64,000 bases of DNA from Desulfonauticus sp. (GCA_030950395.1 JAUZRP010000038.1:1-64000), one strand, 5' to 3'; positions 1 through 8,033 are shown, numbered from the stretch's first letter. Numbers and translations: made by a program. The notes: generated from the sequence alone by a model not told the origin.

Positions 1-302
1 TTGTACCAAAGAACCTCTCAAGTATAGGAAAAATATTTATGTTATACAGATATGTCACAAAAAAAGCTACTTATGCTCTTCCAGTAAGAGCTTAATCAGT
101 TTTTTCTACTCCGGAAATTTTCAGTTTCTTTTTTCTATAATTTTTGTTATACATCTTTTTAAATCTTCCACCTGCCTCAGTATTTTTTGTCTTTTCAAGA
201 CTTTTGTTAGTTATATCAAAAAGTTACCCATAGGTGAAGAGCTTTTTTATATCAAAATCGCTCAAATTAGGAAGATATAATTAAGTAAGATATAACTAAG
301 AT
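1..302. other. gene-free start of window
   Basis: No intact gene is visible. The minus strand from about 200 down to 60 reads as short lysine/leucine-rich peptide stretches in changing frames, which could be the remnant of a small coiled-coil or antitoxin gene, but no family can be named. A short hairpin (GCTCTT and AAGAGC arms) lies at about 74-91. One arm of a dispersed 18-bp repeat lies at 254-271. Confidence 0.4.
254..271 (+). repeat. 18-bp dispersed repeat arm, copy 1
   Basis: The 18 bases beginning AAAATCGCTCAAATTAGG recur with one or two changes at 1939-1956 (inverted) and 2314-2331 (direct), and with one change as the left arm of the hairpin at 2289-2307 (inverted). Copy 1 and the inverted copy at 1939-1956 bracket the decayed toxin-antitoxin and cassette genes. 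Confidence 0.6.
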
Positions 303-638
303 ATGATAAAAAATAATATGAAAATTTATATGGATTGTTGTTTTTATCAACCTTTTGATGAACAAAGTGATCTTCTTGCCCATCTTTTAGATGAGGCTGT
401 TAAAATTATATTATTTTTATATGAGAAAGGACGTTTTAATCTAATTAATTTAATATCCACTGAGGTTTTAAGGTTTGAGATAGAAAAATTCTTGACGTCT
501 TAAAAAGAGAAAAGTTAAAAATTTTAGAGCAAATAGCAAATCAATGTGTTAAAGAGATAATACAATAGAAAATAGAGCTAAATACTTTGAGATAAAAAGA
601 TCGCGAGCATCTGACGCTCTTCATTTAGCCTGTAATGA
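303..638 (+). pseudogene. PIN-domain toxin, frameshifted remnant
   Basis: The first reading frame (start 303, or ATG at 318) begins KIYMDCCFYQPFDEQ, the N-terminus of PIN-domain ribonuclease toxins of the type that starts KIYLDVCCLNRPFDDQ. It stops at 503. The continuation is found in another frame (LKREKLKILEQIANQ, 491-568), and a third stretch ends ASDALHLAC (about 569-638), which is the conserved C-terminal PIN motif. At least one frameshift and one stop therefore interrupt it, and the last C-terminal residues are missing where the next gene begins. The family's acidic active-site residues are partly retained, but the gene cannot give a full product. No intact antitoxin lies directly upstream. 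Confidence 0.75.
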
Positions 639-641
639 AGT

Positions 642-908
642 ATGCCTACAATTTCGATGTTTTTTGGAATTATCATCCGGATGTACTGTGCTCCGGCGGA
701 ACATGAACCAGCCCATATTCACGCTTATTATCAAAATTATAAGGCAGCTATTGATATAGAAAGTGGAGAGGTAATGGCGGGAGAACTACCCAAAAAACAA
801 CTTCGCCTAGTTCAAGCCTGGATCGAAATTCATAAAGAAGAATTGTTGGCAAACTGGAGATTAGCTCAAAAAGGAGAAACACCTTTTAAAATTGAACCTC
901 TAAAGTAA
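642..908 (+). CDS. DUF4160 domain protein
   Basis: An 88-residue protein starting MPTISMFFGIIIRMY and containing the EHEPAHIHAYY and AWIEIHKEELLANW blocks that mark DUF4160. The length is full for the family. DUF4160 genes often sit next to DUF2442 genes, as here, and the pair is usually listed as toxin-antitoxin-like, although biochemical function is not established. The start ATG has no clear Shine-Dalgarno and lies directly at the broken end of the PIN pseudogene, so the junction looks like a recombination boundary. The downstream partner follows after 18 bp and ends in an attC-like site, so both genes may be one integron cassette. Confidence 0.8.
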   Translation: MPTISMFFGIIIRMYCAPAEHEPAHIHAYYQNYKAAIDIESGEVMAGELPKKQLRLVQAWIEIHKEELLANWRLAQKGETPFKIEPLK

Positions 909-926
909 TTTTGAGGAGTGGAAATC

Positions 927-1166
927 ATGTATTTAGGAGTTAAAGAGGTGCAGGCTTTAGATGATTATAAATTAAAACTAAAATTTGAAAATAATGAGGA
1001 AAGAATTTTTGATTTGAAACCTTACCTTAATTTAGGAAAGTTTTCCGAACTTCAGGATCAGGAGTTGTTAAAAAAAGTAAGGGTTAGTTTTGATACTATT
1101 GAATGGCCAAATGGCATAGATTTAGATCCAGAATTTCTATACAAACACTCAAAAAATGAAACCTAA
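927..1166 (+). CDS. DUF2442 domain protein
   Basis: A 79-residue protein of the DUF2442 family, recognised from the opening GVKEVQALDDYKLKLKFENN, the block FDLKPYL, and the end WPNGIDLDPEFLY. The ATG at 927 is preferred because GAGGAG lies 8 nt upstream; a GTG in frame at 918 overlaps that ribosome site. It is co-directional with the DUF4160 gene and probably cotranscribed. DUF2442 proteins are small and often predicted as the antitoxin or DNA-binding partner of DUF4160, which I cannot verify. Its stop codon TAA lies inside the R'' box of the attC-like site, the usual arrangement in integron cassettes. Confidence 0.8.
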   Translation: MYLGVKEVQALDDYKLKLKFENNEERIFDLKPYLNLGKFSELQDQELLKKVRVSFDTIEWPNGIDLDPEFLYKHSKNET

Positions 1167-1245
1167 CAAGTCGCTCCACCTGACCACCATTCCGCTGCGT
1201 CCTTTGGGCTTGCGTCTTGTCGGCTGGTGACCGTGGGCGTTAGCG
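1161..1245 (+). other. attC-like integron recombination site
   Basis: An 85-bp GC-rich island starts ACCTAACAAG and ends GGGCGTTAGCG, matching attC R'' (RYYYAAC) and, less exactly, R' (GTTRRRY) core boxes. The internal arms CCACCTGACCACC and GGCTGGTGACCGTGG pair imperfectly with bulges, as the L boxes do in folded attC bottom strands. The stop codon of the preceding gene is embedded in the first box. No integrase gene and no second attC are seen, so this would be a solitary site. Confidence 0.6.
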
Positions 1246-1290
1246 TTTAAATACAAACTCGGTGTCTAAAACATATAAAGGAATATGGAA

Positions 1291-1470
1291 ATGGAACTAA
1301 AAGAAAAAATTAAGAAAGAGATCGATTTGATACCAGAGGAATATCTACCTCAGCTTGAACAATATCTTAATGCAATAAAATGCAGAAAAAGAAGACGGCT
1401 ATGTATCAAAAAAATACATTTAAAAGGTAAATATGATAATCTAAAAATAAGAAAATTAGCATATGAGTAG
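1291..1470 (+). CDS. antitoxin-like protein of a PIN module
   Basis: A protein of about 59 residues (ATG at 1291 placed 8 nt after AAAGGA; an ATG at 1285 is also in frame). It has an N-terminal amphipathic helix (KEKIKKEIDLIPEEYL), a basic patch KCRKRRR and the C-terminal motif LKGKYDNLKIRKLAYE, which is typical of VapB-like antitoxins encoded directly before PIN toxins. The stop at 1470 is 2 nt before the start of a broken PIN gene. The antitoxin frame looks intact while the toxin is destroyed, a common decay state. Function as an antitoxin is inferred from motif and position only. Confidence 0.7.
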   Translation: MELKEKIKKEIDLIPEEYLPQLEQYLNAIKCRKRRRLCIKKIHLKGKYDNLKIRKLAYE

Positions 1471-1472
1471 CT

Positions 1473-1885
1473 ATGAACAGCTCAATATTAGTTGACACAA
1501 ATATACTGATCTATGCTATTGATGCTGACTCTCAAACGAACGGGCATTGACGTTTTTGTCAGATTCCTCATTGAAACTTTTCACCACTTCTAAAAATATT
1601 TCTGAATTTTTGGTTGTATTGACCAGGGATCCGGAAATAAATCTATCTTCCATTTAATGTTTAGAGATCTTAAATGGCCTTCTGAATGATATCGTCATTT
1701 TCTATCCTACACCCATGTCAATGAATGTCTTTCAGGAATTAGTTCGTAAATACAACCCTCGTGGTTTATGGATTCACGATGTAGAAATAGCCAGTATTGG
1801 TATCGCGCATGGCATATCCACGATTGCCACTAATAATGTTGCTGATTTCAAGCGTATTACTGAATTGGAAATTATAGCAATATGA
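1473..1885 (+). pseudogene. PIN-domain toxin, frameshifted remnant
   Basis: The frame opens at ATG 1473 with SSILVDTNILIYAIDAD, the canonical first acidic motif of PIN toxins (DTNILIYA), then breaks after about 22 codons. Later frames give KLFTTSKNISEFLVVLTR and, from about 1718 to 1885, NVFQELVRKYNPRGLWIHDV followed by IATNNVADFKRI. The last two match the second half of the PIN fold, with the HDV and NNVADF acidic motifs. Several frameshifts are needed to join them. It pairs with the antitoxin-like gene just upstream, so this is a dead VapBC-type module. Confidence 0.75.
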
Positions 1886-1938
1886 ACTGCGCTCCATAGC
1901 GGCACCTAAGCTTGATCATTAGATAAAACAAAATACTA

Positions 1939-1956
1939 CCTAATCTGAGCGATTTT
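1939..1956 (-). repeat. 18-bp dispersed repeat arm, copy 2
   Basis: On the plus strand this reads CCTAATCTGAGCGATTTT, the reverse complement of copy 1 at 254-271 with one mismatch. The two copies are in opposite orientation about 1.7 kb apart and enclose the decayed accessory genes. Confidence 0.55.
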
Positions 1957-2087
1957 CACGTACCCATTTCAATTCTAACTAACTTATTTAATTAACTAAA
2001 AAATAGTGCTTCGTAGAGCAAGAAAACAAATTTTAAATCATTCTAACAGGTTATACTTAAGATTTGCTAATTAAATTTAACATTTAG

Positions 2088-2174
2088 CAATTAGCTGTAT
2101 TTATCATAGGCTATAGGCAATGGGCTAAGGGCTATAGGCAAATTGAATTAATATTTACCAATTAGCTGTATTTA
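2088..2174 (+). repeat. nested short direct repeats
   Basis: CAATTAGCTGTATTTA occurs at 2088-2103 and 2159-2174. Between them GGCTATAGGCAA occurs at 2109-2120 and 2130-2141, on either side of TGGGCTAAG. A related GGCTATAGGC block is present in inverted sense at about 18376-18387. Confidence 0.7.
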
Positions 2175-2288
2175 AATCAGTTAATTTAAGAAGCAAAACC
2201 CTTAAGGTATATAAAGAGTTATATGAAAATTTTGGTAAATTTTTGTTATAATCATAGCATTATCAATACGTTAGAACTATTTCCAGAC

Positions 2289-2331
2289 CCTAACTTGAGC
2301 AATTTTGCAGTCCAAAATCGCTCAAGTTAGG
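2289..2331. repeat. 19-bp inverted repeat hairpin
   Basis: The left arm 2289-2307 (CCTAACTTGAGCAATTTTG) and right arm 2313-2331 pair at 18 of 19 positions around a 5-nt loop. The right arm is a copy of the dispersed 18-bp repeat. No T-tract follows, so it is not a standard terminator; a palindromic mobile-repeat remnant is more likely. Confidence 0.7.
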
Positions 2332-2404
2332 TATAGAAAACAAATAATTACAGGCAAGTGAAAAATTATGCTTACAATAGAGACCATTAATTTGGTTATT
2401 GATG

Positions 2405-2429
2405 CTTGGGCAATGCCCCATTGCCCAAG
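2405..2429. repeat. perfect 11-bp-arm hairpin downstream of ppiD
   Basis: CTTGGGCAATG (2405-2415) and CATTGCCCAAG (2419-2429) form a perfect stem with a 3-nt loop. It lies about 45 bp beyond the ppiD stop on the minus strand. It could stall or end ppiD transcription, although no U-run follows on that strand. Confidence 0.6.
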
Positions 2430-2473
2430 GTCTCTTGGCCATAAAAACGTATTTTAAAACCATCACCAGATTT

Positions 2474-4357
2474 TTAGTATTGTAAATAACGTGGATTTAT
2501 AATCTTAATCTCTGCCTTTTCCCGTAAAGCAGAGATAAAATCAGAAAAGATTTGTTTGGCTTTGAAATTTTCATAAATTTTTAGCCACTTCTGTTTTTCC
2601 TGATCAAATCCCTTTTTGTCAGGAAAAATACGTTTAATTGGTCTAACTAACACATAGCCTGGTGTTGTCTGATAAGGTACGTCAAGCCAAGTATTGGGTT
2701 TGGTTTGAAAAGATGCCTGCACCAAATCTTTATTAAAGCCTAATTCAGGAATAAAGCCTTGTCTGCCAAAAGGCTTTGTAATCTTTAAAGGCACTTTCAG
2801 CATAGGATCTTTTTGAAGTTTGGCCAACAAGCTAGTAGCATCTTTTAAGGCCATTTCTTTGGCCTTTTGATTAAGTAAAATATTTTTTATTTTGGTTTTA
2901 ACTTGAGCCAAAGGCAATACCTTGGCAGGAACGTCTTGAATTTTTTCCACAAACAAATAACCATTGGGCAAAGTTAAAGGAGTTTTGGTGACCTCATGCA
3001 GAGGCAGTGCGAACACTGTTTGCACATCTTTGGGTTTGAGCAAGGACAGAGGTTCTGGCAAATTATTTCTAGAAAAAAGATCTGTTTGCTCCAGTTTCAA
3101 ACCAAGACTTCTACTGACCTTGTCCAGTTTTTCTCCAGCTGCCAATCTGGTGAGAACTGTATCTAATAAGTCTTGCATTTTGTTATAAGCCTTAGACTGC
3201 GCAATTGTAGTCTTTATTTTATCTTTTACTTCTGCCAGCGGAGCAATGCCGGCTGGTTTTTTATCTTCTACTAAAATCAAGTGCAAACCAAAAGGAGTGC
3301 GCACAGGTTTGCTAACTTCTCCTACCTTTAAAGCAAAAGCAGCTTTTGCAAAAGAGGGGACCACGTCTTTTTTGCTAAACCAACCTAACTCACCCCCATT
3401 TAATTTACTTGGACCTTCTGAGTATTTTTTGGCTAGTTCACTAAATTTGACACCTTTTTTTAACTCTTTTTGTATTTTGGCAATAATTTTTTCGGCTTTT
3501 TGAACCTCTTCTTGGGTAGCATTCTGAGGCAAACGAATAAGAATGTGCCTTGCTTTTACCCTTTCTGGTTGAAAAAAATTGTTTTTATGGCTTGTGTAAT
3601 ATTCCTCTATCTCTTTGGGGGAAACCGTTTCTAAATAAGCTAACTTTTGAGGAGTAAGTTCAAGATAAGCGATCTTTATCTTCTCTGGAGACATAAATTG
3701 ATTTTTATTTTGATTATAATAGGCCTGGATCTCTTTGTCAGAAATCTCAATTCTTGGAAAATAGTCTTTAAAGGCAAACAAAACATATTCTACCTGTACT
3801 TTTTCTCTGGCAAATTTATACAAATCATAGACCTCTATCCAATTGGCCTTAGCTGGCAGGGTAATAAATGAACGTATTTTTTCTATAAGTAAATTATGAG
3901 CGTAATCGTGTTCAAAATCAGCAGGAGTTAAACCATTTAATTTGAGTAACTGTTGATAGAGATTAGGATCAAATTGTTTGTTTTTGTTTTGAAAAAAAGG
4001 AAGAGAGGTAATGGCCTTGCGCAGCTCTACTGGCGTAACATCTATACCTAATTGCTCGGCTTTTTGTTTCAAAAGCTCTGCATTGATGAGCTGATTTAAA
4101 ACCTGCTCTTTAACCTGCATAGCCTTCAATTGTTCGGAGCTCAAATTAGGATTTTGTTGACGAAGTTTTTGAATAGTCCGCTCATAAGCAGCACTAAATT
4201 CCTGAACAGGGATAGGACGACCATTGACTTCCGCCACAATAGCAGCTTTGTTACTCCTGTAACTGCCAATCCCCCAAAAGATAAAAACTACAATAATTAA
4301 ACCAAATACAATTTTTATTCCCCAGGACCTAGCATTCCTACGCATAAAATCTAACAT
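2474..4357 (-). CDS. ppiD: PpiD/SurA-like periplasmic peptidyl-prolyl isomerase
   Basis: A 627-residue folding factor of the PpiD type, anchored in the inner membrane and facing the periplasm, where it would assist folding of exported proteins. A single N-terminal membrane helix lies at about residues 13-32 after the basic start RRNARSWGIK. A SurA-like chaperone domain (about 35-190) contains NGRPIPVQEF. A parvulin (PpiC) domain at about 268-366 starts ARHILIRL and includes GGELGWF and FGLHLILV. A second helical region fills the C-terminus. The length fits PpiD. It is the last gene of a minus-strand group after the PAS/DHp gene, with a 188-bp gap, and hairpins follow it. The main alternative name is a SurA N-terminal domain protein. 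Confidence 0.88.
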   Translation of the reverse strand: MLDFMRRNARSWGIKIVFGLIIVVFIFWGIGSYRSNKAAIVAEVNGRPIPVQEFSAAYERTIQKLRQQNPNLSSEQLKAMQVKEQVLNQLINAELLKQKAEQLGIDVTPVELRKAITSLPFFQNKNKQFDPNLYQQLLKLNGLTPADFEHDYAHNLLIEKIRSFITLPAKANWIEVYDLYKFAREKVQVEYVLFAFKDYFPRIEISDKEIQAYYNQNKNQFMSPEKIKIAYLELTPQKLAYLETVSPKEIEEYYTSHKNNFFQPERVKARHILIRLPQNATQEEVQKAEKIIAKIQKELKKGVKFSELAKKYSEGPSKLNGGELGWFSKKDVVPSFAKAAFALKVGEVSKPVRTPFGLHLILVEDKKPAGIAPLAEVKDKIKTTIAQSKAYNKMQDLLDTVLTRLAAGEKLDKVSRSLGLKLEQTDLFSRNNLPEPLSLLKPKDVQTVFALPLHEVTKTPLTLPNGYLFVEKIQDVPAKVLPLAQVKTKIKNILLNQKAKEMALKDATSLLAKLQKDPMLKVPLKITKPFGRQGFIPELGFNKDLVQASFQTKPNTWLDVPYQTTPGYVLVRPIKRIFPDKKGFDQEKQKWLKIYENFKAKQIFSDFISALREKAEIKIINPRYLQY

Positions 4358-4545
4358 AAATATTACTCCATTTTTATTATTTCTCTTCCAAGCCTTAACG
4401 CTTAATCCTTACTCCTTAATTAAACTCCGACTTACAAAATAAGCCTTTCTACTTACCCATTTTAGTTTCTAGTAAAGATAAAAAAATGTTTATCCTAACA
4501 TTCTAAAAAAATCAAATCATAGAATAAGGATTGCCCAGACAAGAC

Positions 4546-5946
4546 TCAAAAGCTTTCACCAGTCTCATCTTCTAAAGATTGTACGCTCCTCTCAAGTTTA
4601 TCCTCATCGTTCAAATCTAATATTTTCGTACCTCCAAGATAAGGAATAAACTTCAACTGTTCTATGTTTCTTAGTTTGTTGTAAACTTTAAACAATTTTT
4701 TACCCTCTTCTAAAATAATCTTTTGATATCTTTGCAAGCGCTTAATGTCTCTAAGTGAAGTTTTAGCCAACACTTCTGTAGCATTGACTACTGTAGTTAA
4801 AGGTTGGGATAATTCGTGACTAATAGCTCCGGCTAAAGATAAGACCAGATCAAGCTGTTGTTTGCTCTTTATCTCTGTTAGGTTTTTAAAAAGCCACAAC
4901 ACTCCCTTATCTATTATGGGCATTACAGTAACTTCTAGCTCATTGTCATTTAACGAAGTGTTAAAAGTCTTTGTTTTGTCTCTATCCAGACTCTGGAGAA
5001 TAGATTGTTTTTGTTTTTCCGTTAAATCTATCACATCAAAAATGTTGTTTTTCTTGACCTTACCCAAAAGAATCCTGGCAGGTCGGTTAAAATAAATAAT
5101 ACGCCCATATTGAAAAGTATAAACTAAAGGATAAGGCAATTTACTAAGCAAAAGCTCAAATGCTTTAGCATATTCCCTAACCTGAGATTTTAGATTTTCG
5201 GTTGAACTTATATTTCGAATAATTTCTACAGCACAAACAGGGATACTATTGTGCAAAATTTTTGCAGCCATCACCTGATAAGTGCCTCTCATTTTGCCCG
5301 AACTTAAATTCAATACACCTGAAACTATGGATCCATGTTTGTCTGTAGTACAGCTCAACGATATATCTGGTGAATATATTTTTTTTAGTTCTTCACAATC
5401 GTACTTTAATATATTTTGCCCCAATAATGGTTGCTCCTTGTTATATAACATAAAGCCAACCTTTGTCCTCCCTAAAACTCGTTCTCTATTTACCCCTGTT
5501 AATTCTTCACAGGTCTTATTCCAATAAATCACCTCTCCCTTTGAATTAAAGACAATAATACCCCAAGGAACGTTTTCCAAAACATAGGTTAAGAGTCTAT
5601 AGTTATCTGCTTTTTGCTTATACAATGTTTTTAATAAAAAGAGGCTAAAAAACATATAAGTGGGAACATACTCACTTAACTGGACATTTACAGGTAAATT
5701 CTGACGTAAATTGAGGATAAAATCAGGATCTGTTTCCAAATTTAGCACAGTATCTATCATGTGCTTACTTAACATTTCTTCCCAAGAACTATAACAGGGA
5801 TAGTTGGTTGAGATATTTTTATGATCCGTAATAGTAATAGCAATTAAATCTCCAATAAGAGAAAACCGTTCCTTAATTTTTAAATATGTTTTTATAAAAG
5901 AAGATACTTTGTTTTTGGGACCGATTAAAGCAAAATTTTTTAGCAT
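4546..5946 (-). CDS. PAS/DHp sensor protein lacking a kinase ATPase domain
   Basis: A 466-residue cytoplasmic protein. An N-terminal region of about 110 residues is followed by a PAS domain (about 115-245, with NVPWGIIVFN and YWNKTCEELTGVNRERVLG), a second PAS-like domain (about 258-360), and a DHp helix pair carrying the phospho-acceptor motif AISHELSQPLTT (His377). After DHp a short tail (IEQLKFIPYLGGTKILDLND) ends the protein: there is no HATPase_c domain with N, G1 or G2 boxes. It may be phosphorylated in trans, act as a dimerising or phosphotransfer platform, or be a degenerate kinase. The tail is not random, because it resembles a folded closing motif. No response regulator is adjacent. 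Confidence 0.75.
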   Translation of the reverse strand: MLKNFALIGPKNKVSSFIKTYLKIKERFSLIGDLIAITITDHKNISTNYPCYSSWEEMLSKHMIDTVLNLETDPDFILNLRQNLPVNVQLSEYVPTYMFFSLFLLKTLYKQKADNYRLLTYVLENVPWGIIVFNSKGEVIYWNKTCEELTGVNRERVLGRTKVGFMLYNKEQPLLGQNILKYDCEELKKIYSPDISLSCTTDKHGSIVSGVLNLSSGKMRGTYQVMAAKILHNSIPVCAVEIIRNISSTENLKSQVREYAKAFELLLSKLPYPLVYTFQYGRIIYFNRPARILLGKVKKNNIFDVIDLTEKQKQSILQSLDRDKTKTFNTSLNDNELEVTVMPIIDKGVLWLFKNLTEIKSKQQLDLVLSLAGAISHELSQPLTTVVNATEVLAKTSLRDIKRLQRYQKIILEEGKKLFKVYNKLRNIEQLKFIPYLGGTKILDLNDEDKLERSVQSLEDETGESF

Positions 5947-6040
5947 ATTTTTTTAAACCCAATTTATCTGATTTATGAAATTAACTATGTTTTATTTTCT
6001 AGTTTATAATATCTGACTCTAAATCTTTCAACTAAAACCA

Positions 6041-6289
6041 TTAGGAGTGTTCAAATAAAAGTCTATTAATTTTATTTTTACGCATAGTTATTTCTGTTTG
6101 CAACACCAGTTTTTGTTGTTGTAATTGAAAAATCTCTTGGGCAAAAAAAATTTGTTGTTCATAATTTTCCTTTTCTCTATAGTCTCTTATCTGTTGTTCA
6201 CATTCTTTTACCTGGGCTTGTAATTTTTGGATTTCCTGCTCAAGTTTCTTTATCTCCGAGGATACGGATGCGTCGTTTGCCTGGCTCAT
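6041..6289 (-). CDS. small coiled-coil protein
   Basis: An 82-residue, highly charged, glutamine-rich helix with heptad spacing (KLEQEIQKLQAQVKECEQ) over nearly its whole length. The ATG at 6289 lies a few nt after AAGGAG; a TTG one codon earlier is also possible. The first 50 bp overlap the 3' end of the preceding EPSP-synthase-like gene in another frame, which suggests translational coupling. No family is recognised. The coil may mediate oligomerisation or bind the product of the upstream gene. It should be treated as a lineage-specific hypothetical. Confidence 0.6.
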   Translation of the reverse strand: MSQANDASVSSEIKKLEQEIQKLQAQVKECEQQIRDYREKENYEQQIFFAQEIFQLQQQKLVLQTEITMRKNKINRLLFEHS

Positions 6290-7847
6290 CAATGCTCTCC
6301 TTAGGTTTTGTTTCTAATTTTCCCTGAGGAAGACTTTGAAAAATTTTCCAAAACGTTGGCCAAATCTGGGTAATGCTAGCTGGGTTGTCGAGACCAATGC
6401 CTTTAAAGGCAAAAGAAATAAGACCATAACTTAAGGTCCATAAGGGGGAAGGGCTACTCCAAATCTTTTGGTCTTTTCTATCTTCACCTTGATATTCTAT
6501 TTCTAGATATTCTGGATGCAGAGTATAGTTAAAATTTAAAAATTTTAGGAGCTCTATGCCTATTTCTAAGTCAGTTCCTTCTTCTAATTGGTGATAAATA
6601 ATAGCTTTGCTTTTTTTGGCAATAGCCAGAGCCAAAACTAAAGGGAAAAAATCTTTGGAGGATCCAACATCAAAATGAGGCTCTGAAATATTTTGAGAGG
6701 TTAAAGAAGTTTCCATACTATTTTCTGTATAATGAAAATTTAGACCCAATTCTTTAAAAAGCTTTTGGGCAAATTGAGCTTTTAAGGAGTGTTTGGACCA
6801 ACGTCCCAAAAGTTTTACCCTACCAGTAGTAATATAAGGAAGCACCAAAAGATAACTGCTCAATAGAGGATCTGCTTCTAAGAAAAGAGGCAACGGGGAT
6901 TTTATTTGCTGAGCAGGGATGTGGACAGTATTTTTACTAAAAACCACAGATATCTTCCATTGTTTTAAAATACATTCCAATTCTTGTATTTCTGGCGGCA
7001 AATCAGAAAAAATTAAAGTTATATCCTTTTTATATCCTATGCCAGCCAAAATCAAACAAATCCCAAACAGAGGATCTAAGTTTTGGGGCAAGACAATTTC
7101 CTTGGGCAACTGCCCACTGCTTTCTAATCTGGCAGGTAAATTATAAGTCTGTGGTTCAATAAAAGACAACCTTGCTCCTAATTTTGGTAACAAGTCTTGA
7201 ACATCTTTTAAATTCAAAATCTTTAAAGCTGGAGCAGCATTGAGCCTACAACTCCCTGCCTGTGTTAAAGCCAAACTCAAAATAGAATAAAGAGTTGTCT
7301 TGTATTCTCCTAAAAAAATAGACCTGCCTTCAAAAAGCAGATCTGAAGGCCCTGCATGTAAGGAGTTGTGTTGCCAGGAAATTTTTGCATTGACTTGATT
7401 CAAAGCTTTTATGAGCTCTACCAAAGGATCGTTTAGAGGAAAGGGCTCTATGTGAGTTTCTGTTGAAGATAAGGCAGCTAAGATGATAGAAACTCTAGCC
7501 TGAAATAAAGATAAAGGCGCATTGGTCTGAAAATCAAGTGGCTCCTTTCGGGGATACAAACAAAAAGGTCTGTCCACCTGTTTTTTACTCTCTGCTCGGG
7601 CATAACTGATATTATTTAAAGTTGAAAATAACTGTCTAAAAAAACGTTGATTTTCGCCTTTAATTTTTTGTTTCCAGATGTTCCAAAGATTTTTTTCTAA
7701 AACAGTATCTACAGGTGGTTTTGTTTGTTCCAAACGTTTACTAGCTATTTTAGCCAAAAGCTTAGTTCGCCTTTGAATAAATTTAAGTAACTGATTTTCT
7801 ACTTGTTCAAGTTCTTGATTTAAAGTGTAATTTTTTTTCTCTTTCAT
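6240..7847 (-). CDS. EPSP-synthase-like protein with chorismate-mutase-like N-terminus
   Basis: A 535-residue protein. Residues about 1-100 form helices with the look of an AroQ chorismate mutase (QLLKFIQRRTKLLAKIASKR, then a helix with FRQLFSTLNNISYARAES). Residues about 105-510 resemble the two-lobed EPSP synthase fold, with recognisable spacing around FLEADPLLSSYLLVLPY, FDVGSSKDFFPLVLALAIA and LEEGTDLEIGIELLKFL. Key EPSPS motifs are absent: I find no PGSKS lysine loop, no NAGTA block and no C-terminal DHR. It may be a strongly diverged shikimate-pathway enzyme or a pseudoenzyme. It is first in a minus-strand group with a coiled-coil gene overlapping its 3' end. It should not be assigned AroA activity without a test. 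Confidence 0.6.
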   Translation of the reverse strand: MKEKKNYTLNQELEQVENQLLKFIQRRTKLLAKIASKRLEQTKPPVDTVLEKNLWNIWKQKIKGENQRFFRQLFSTLNNISYARAESKKQVDRPFCLYPRKEPLDFQTNAPLSLFQARVSIILAALSSTETHIEPFPLNDPLVELIKALNQVNAKISWQHNSLHAGPSDLLFEGRSIFLGEYKTTLYSILSLALTQAGSCRLNAAPALKILNLKDVQDLLPKLGARLSFIEPQTYNLPARLESSGQLPKEIVLPQNLDPLFGICLILAGIGYKKDITLIFSDLPPEIQELECILKQWKISVVFSKNTVHIPAQQIKSPLPLFLEADPLLSSYLLVLPYITTGRVKLLGRWSKHSLKAQFAQKLFKELGLNFHYTENSMETSLTSQNISEPHFDVGSSKDFFPLVLALAIAKKSKAIIYHQLEEGTDLEIGIELLKFLNFNYTLHPEYLEIEYQGEDRKDQKIWSSPSPLWTLSYGLISFAFKGIGLDNPASITQIWPTFWKIFQSLPQGKLETKPKESIDEPGKRRIRILGDKET

Positions 7848-8033
7848 AAAATACCCTAGACAAACAAAGTAAAAATAGATTATCCTTAAAAGCTTTGTTG
7901 AGCAAGCAGAAGTCTTTGCGGTTAAGAGGACATCTTAAAGGTTTAGATGGTTTTTAGTCAACTAGTTTATTAGCCAAATCGAGAAATTTTAACTTTCTTC
8001 CTAACTAAAACCAATTAAGGAGACATATCTGGT

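Larger units (their letters stand above)
1886..2473. other. gene-free stretch rich in short repeats
   Basis: No coding frame is convincing. The stretch holds an inverted copy of the 18-bp repeat (1939-1956), two direct repeats (CAATTAGCTGTATTTA at 2088 and 2159; GGCTATAGGCAA at 2109 and 2130), a large hairpin at 2289-2331 and a perfect hairpin at 2405-2429. It looks like eroding mobile or accessory DNA. Confidence 0.6.

Noticed and set aside
74-106. Terminator-like hairpin near the window start
   Set aside because: The six-bp stem is short and the T-run begins about 12 nt after it, so it is not a convincing terminator.
1886-1930. Second attC site after the second PIN remnant
   Set aside because: CACCTAAG and ATTAGAT superficially resemble the boxes, but core spacing and the GTT are missing.
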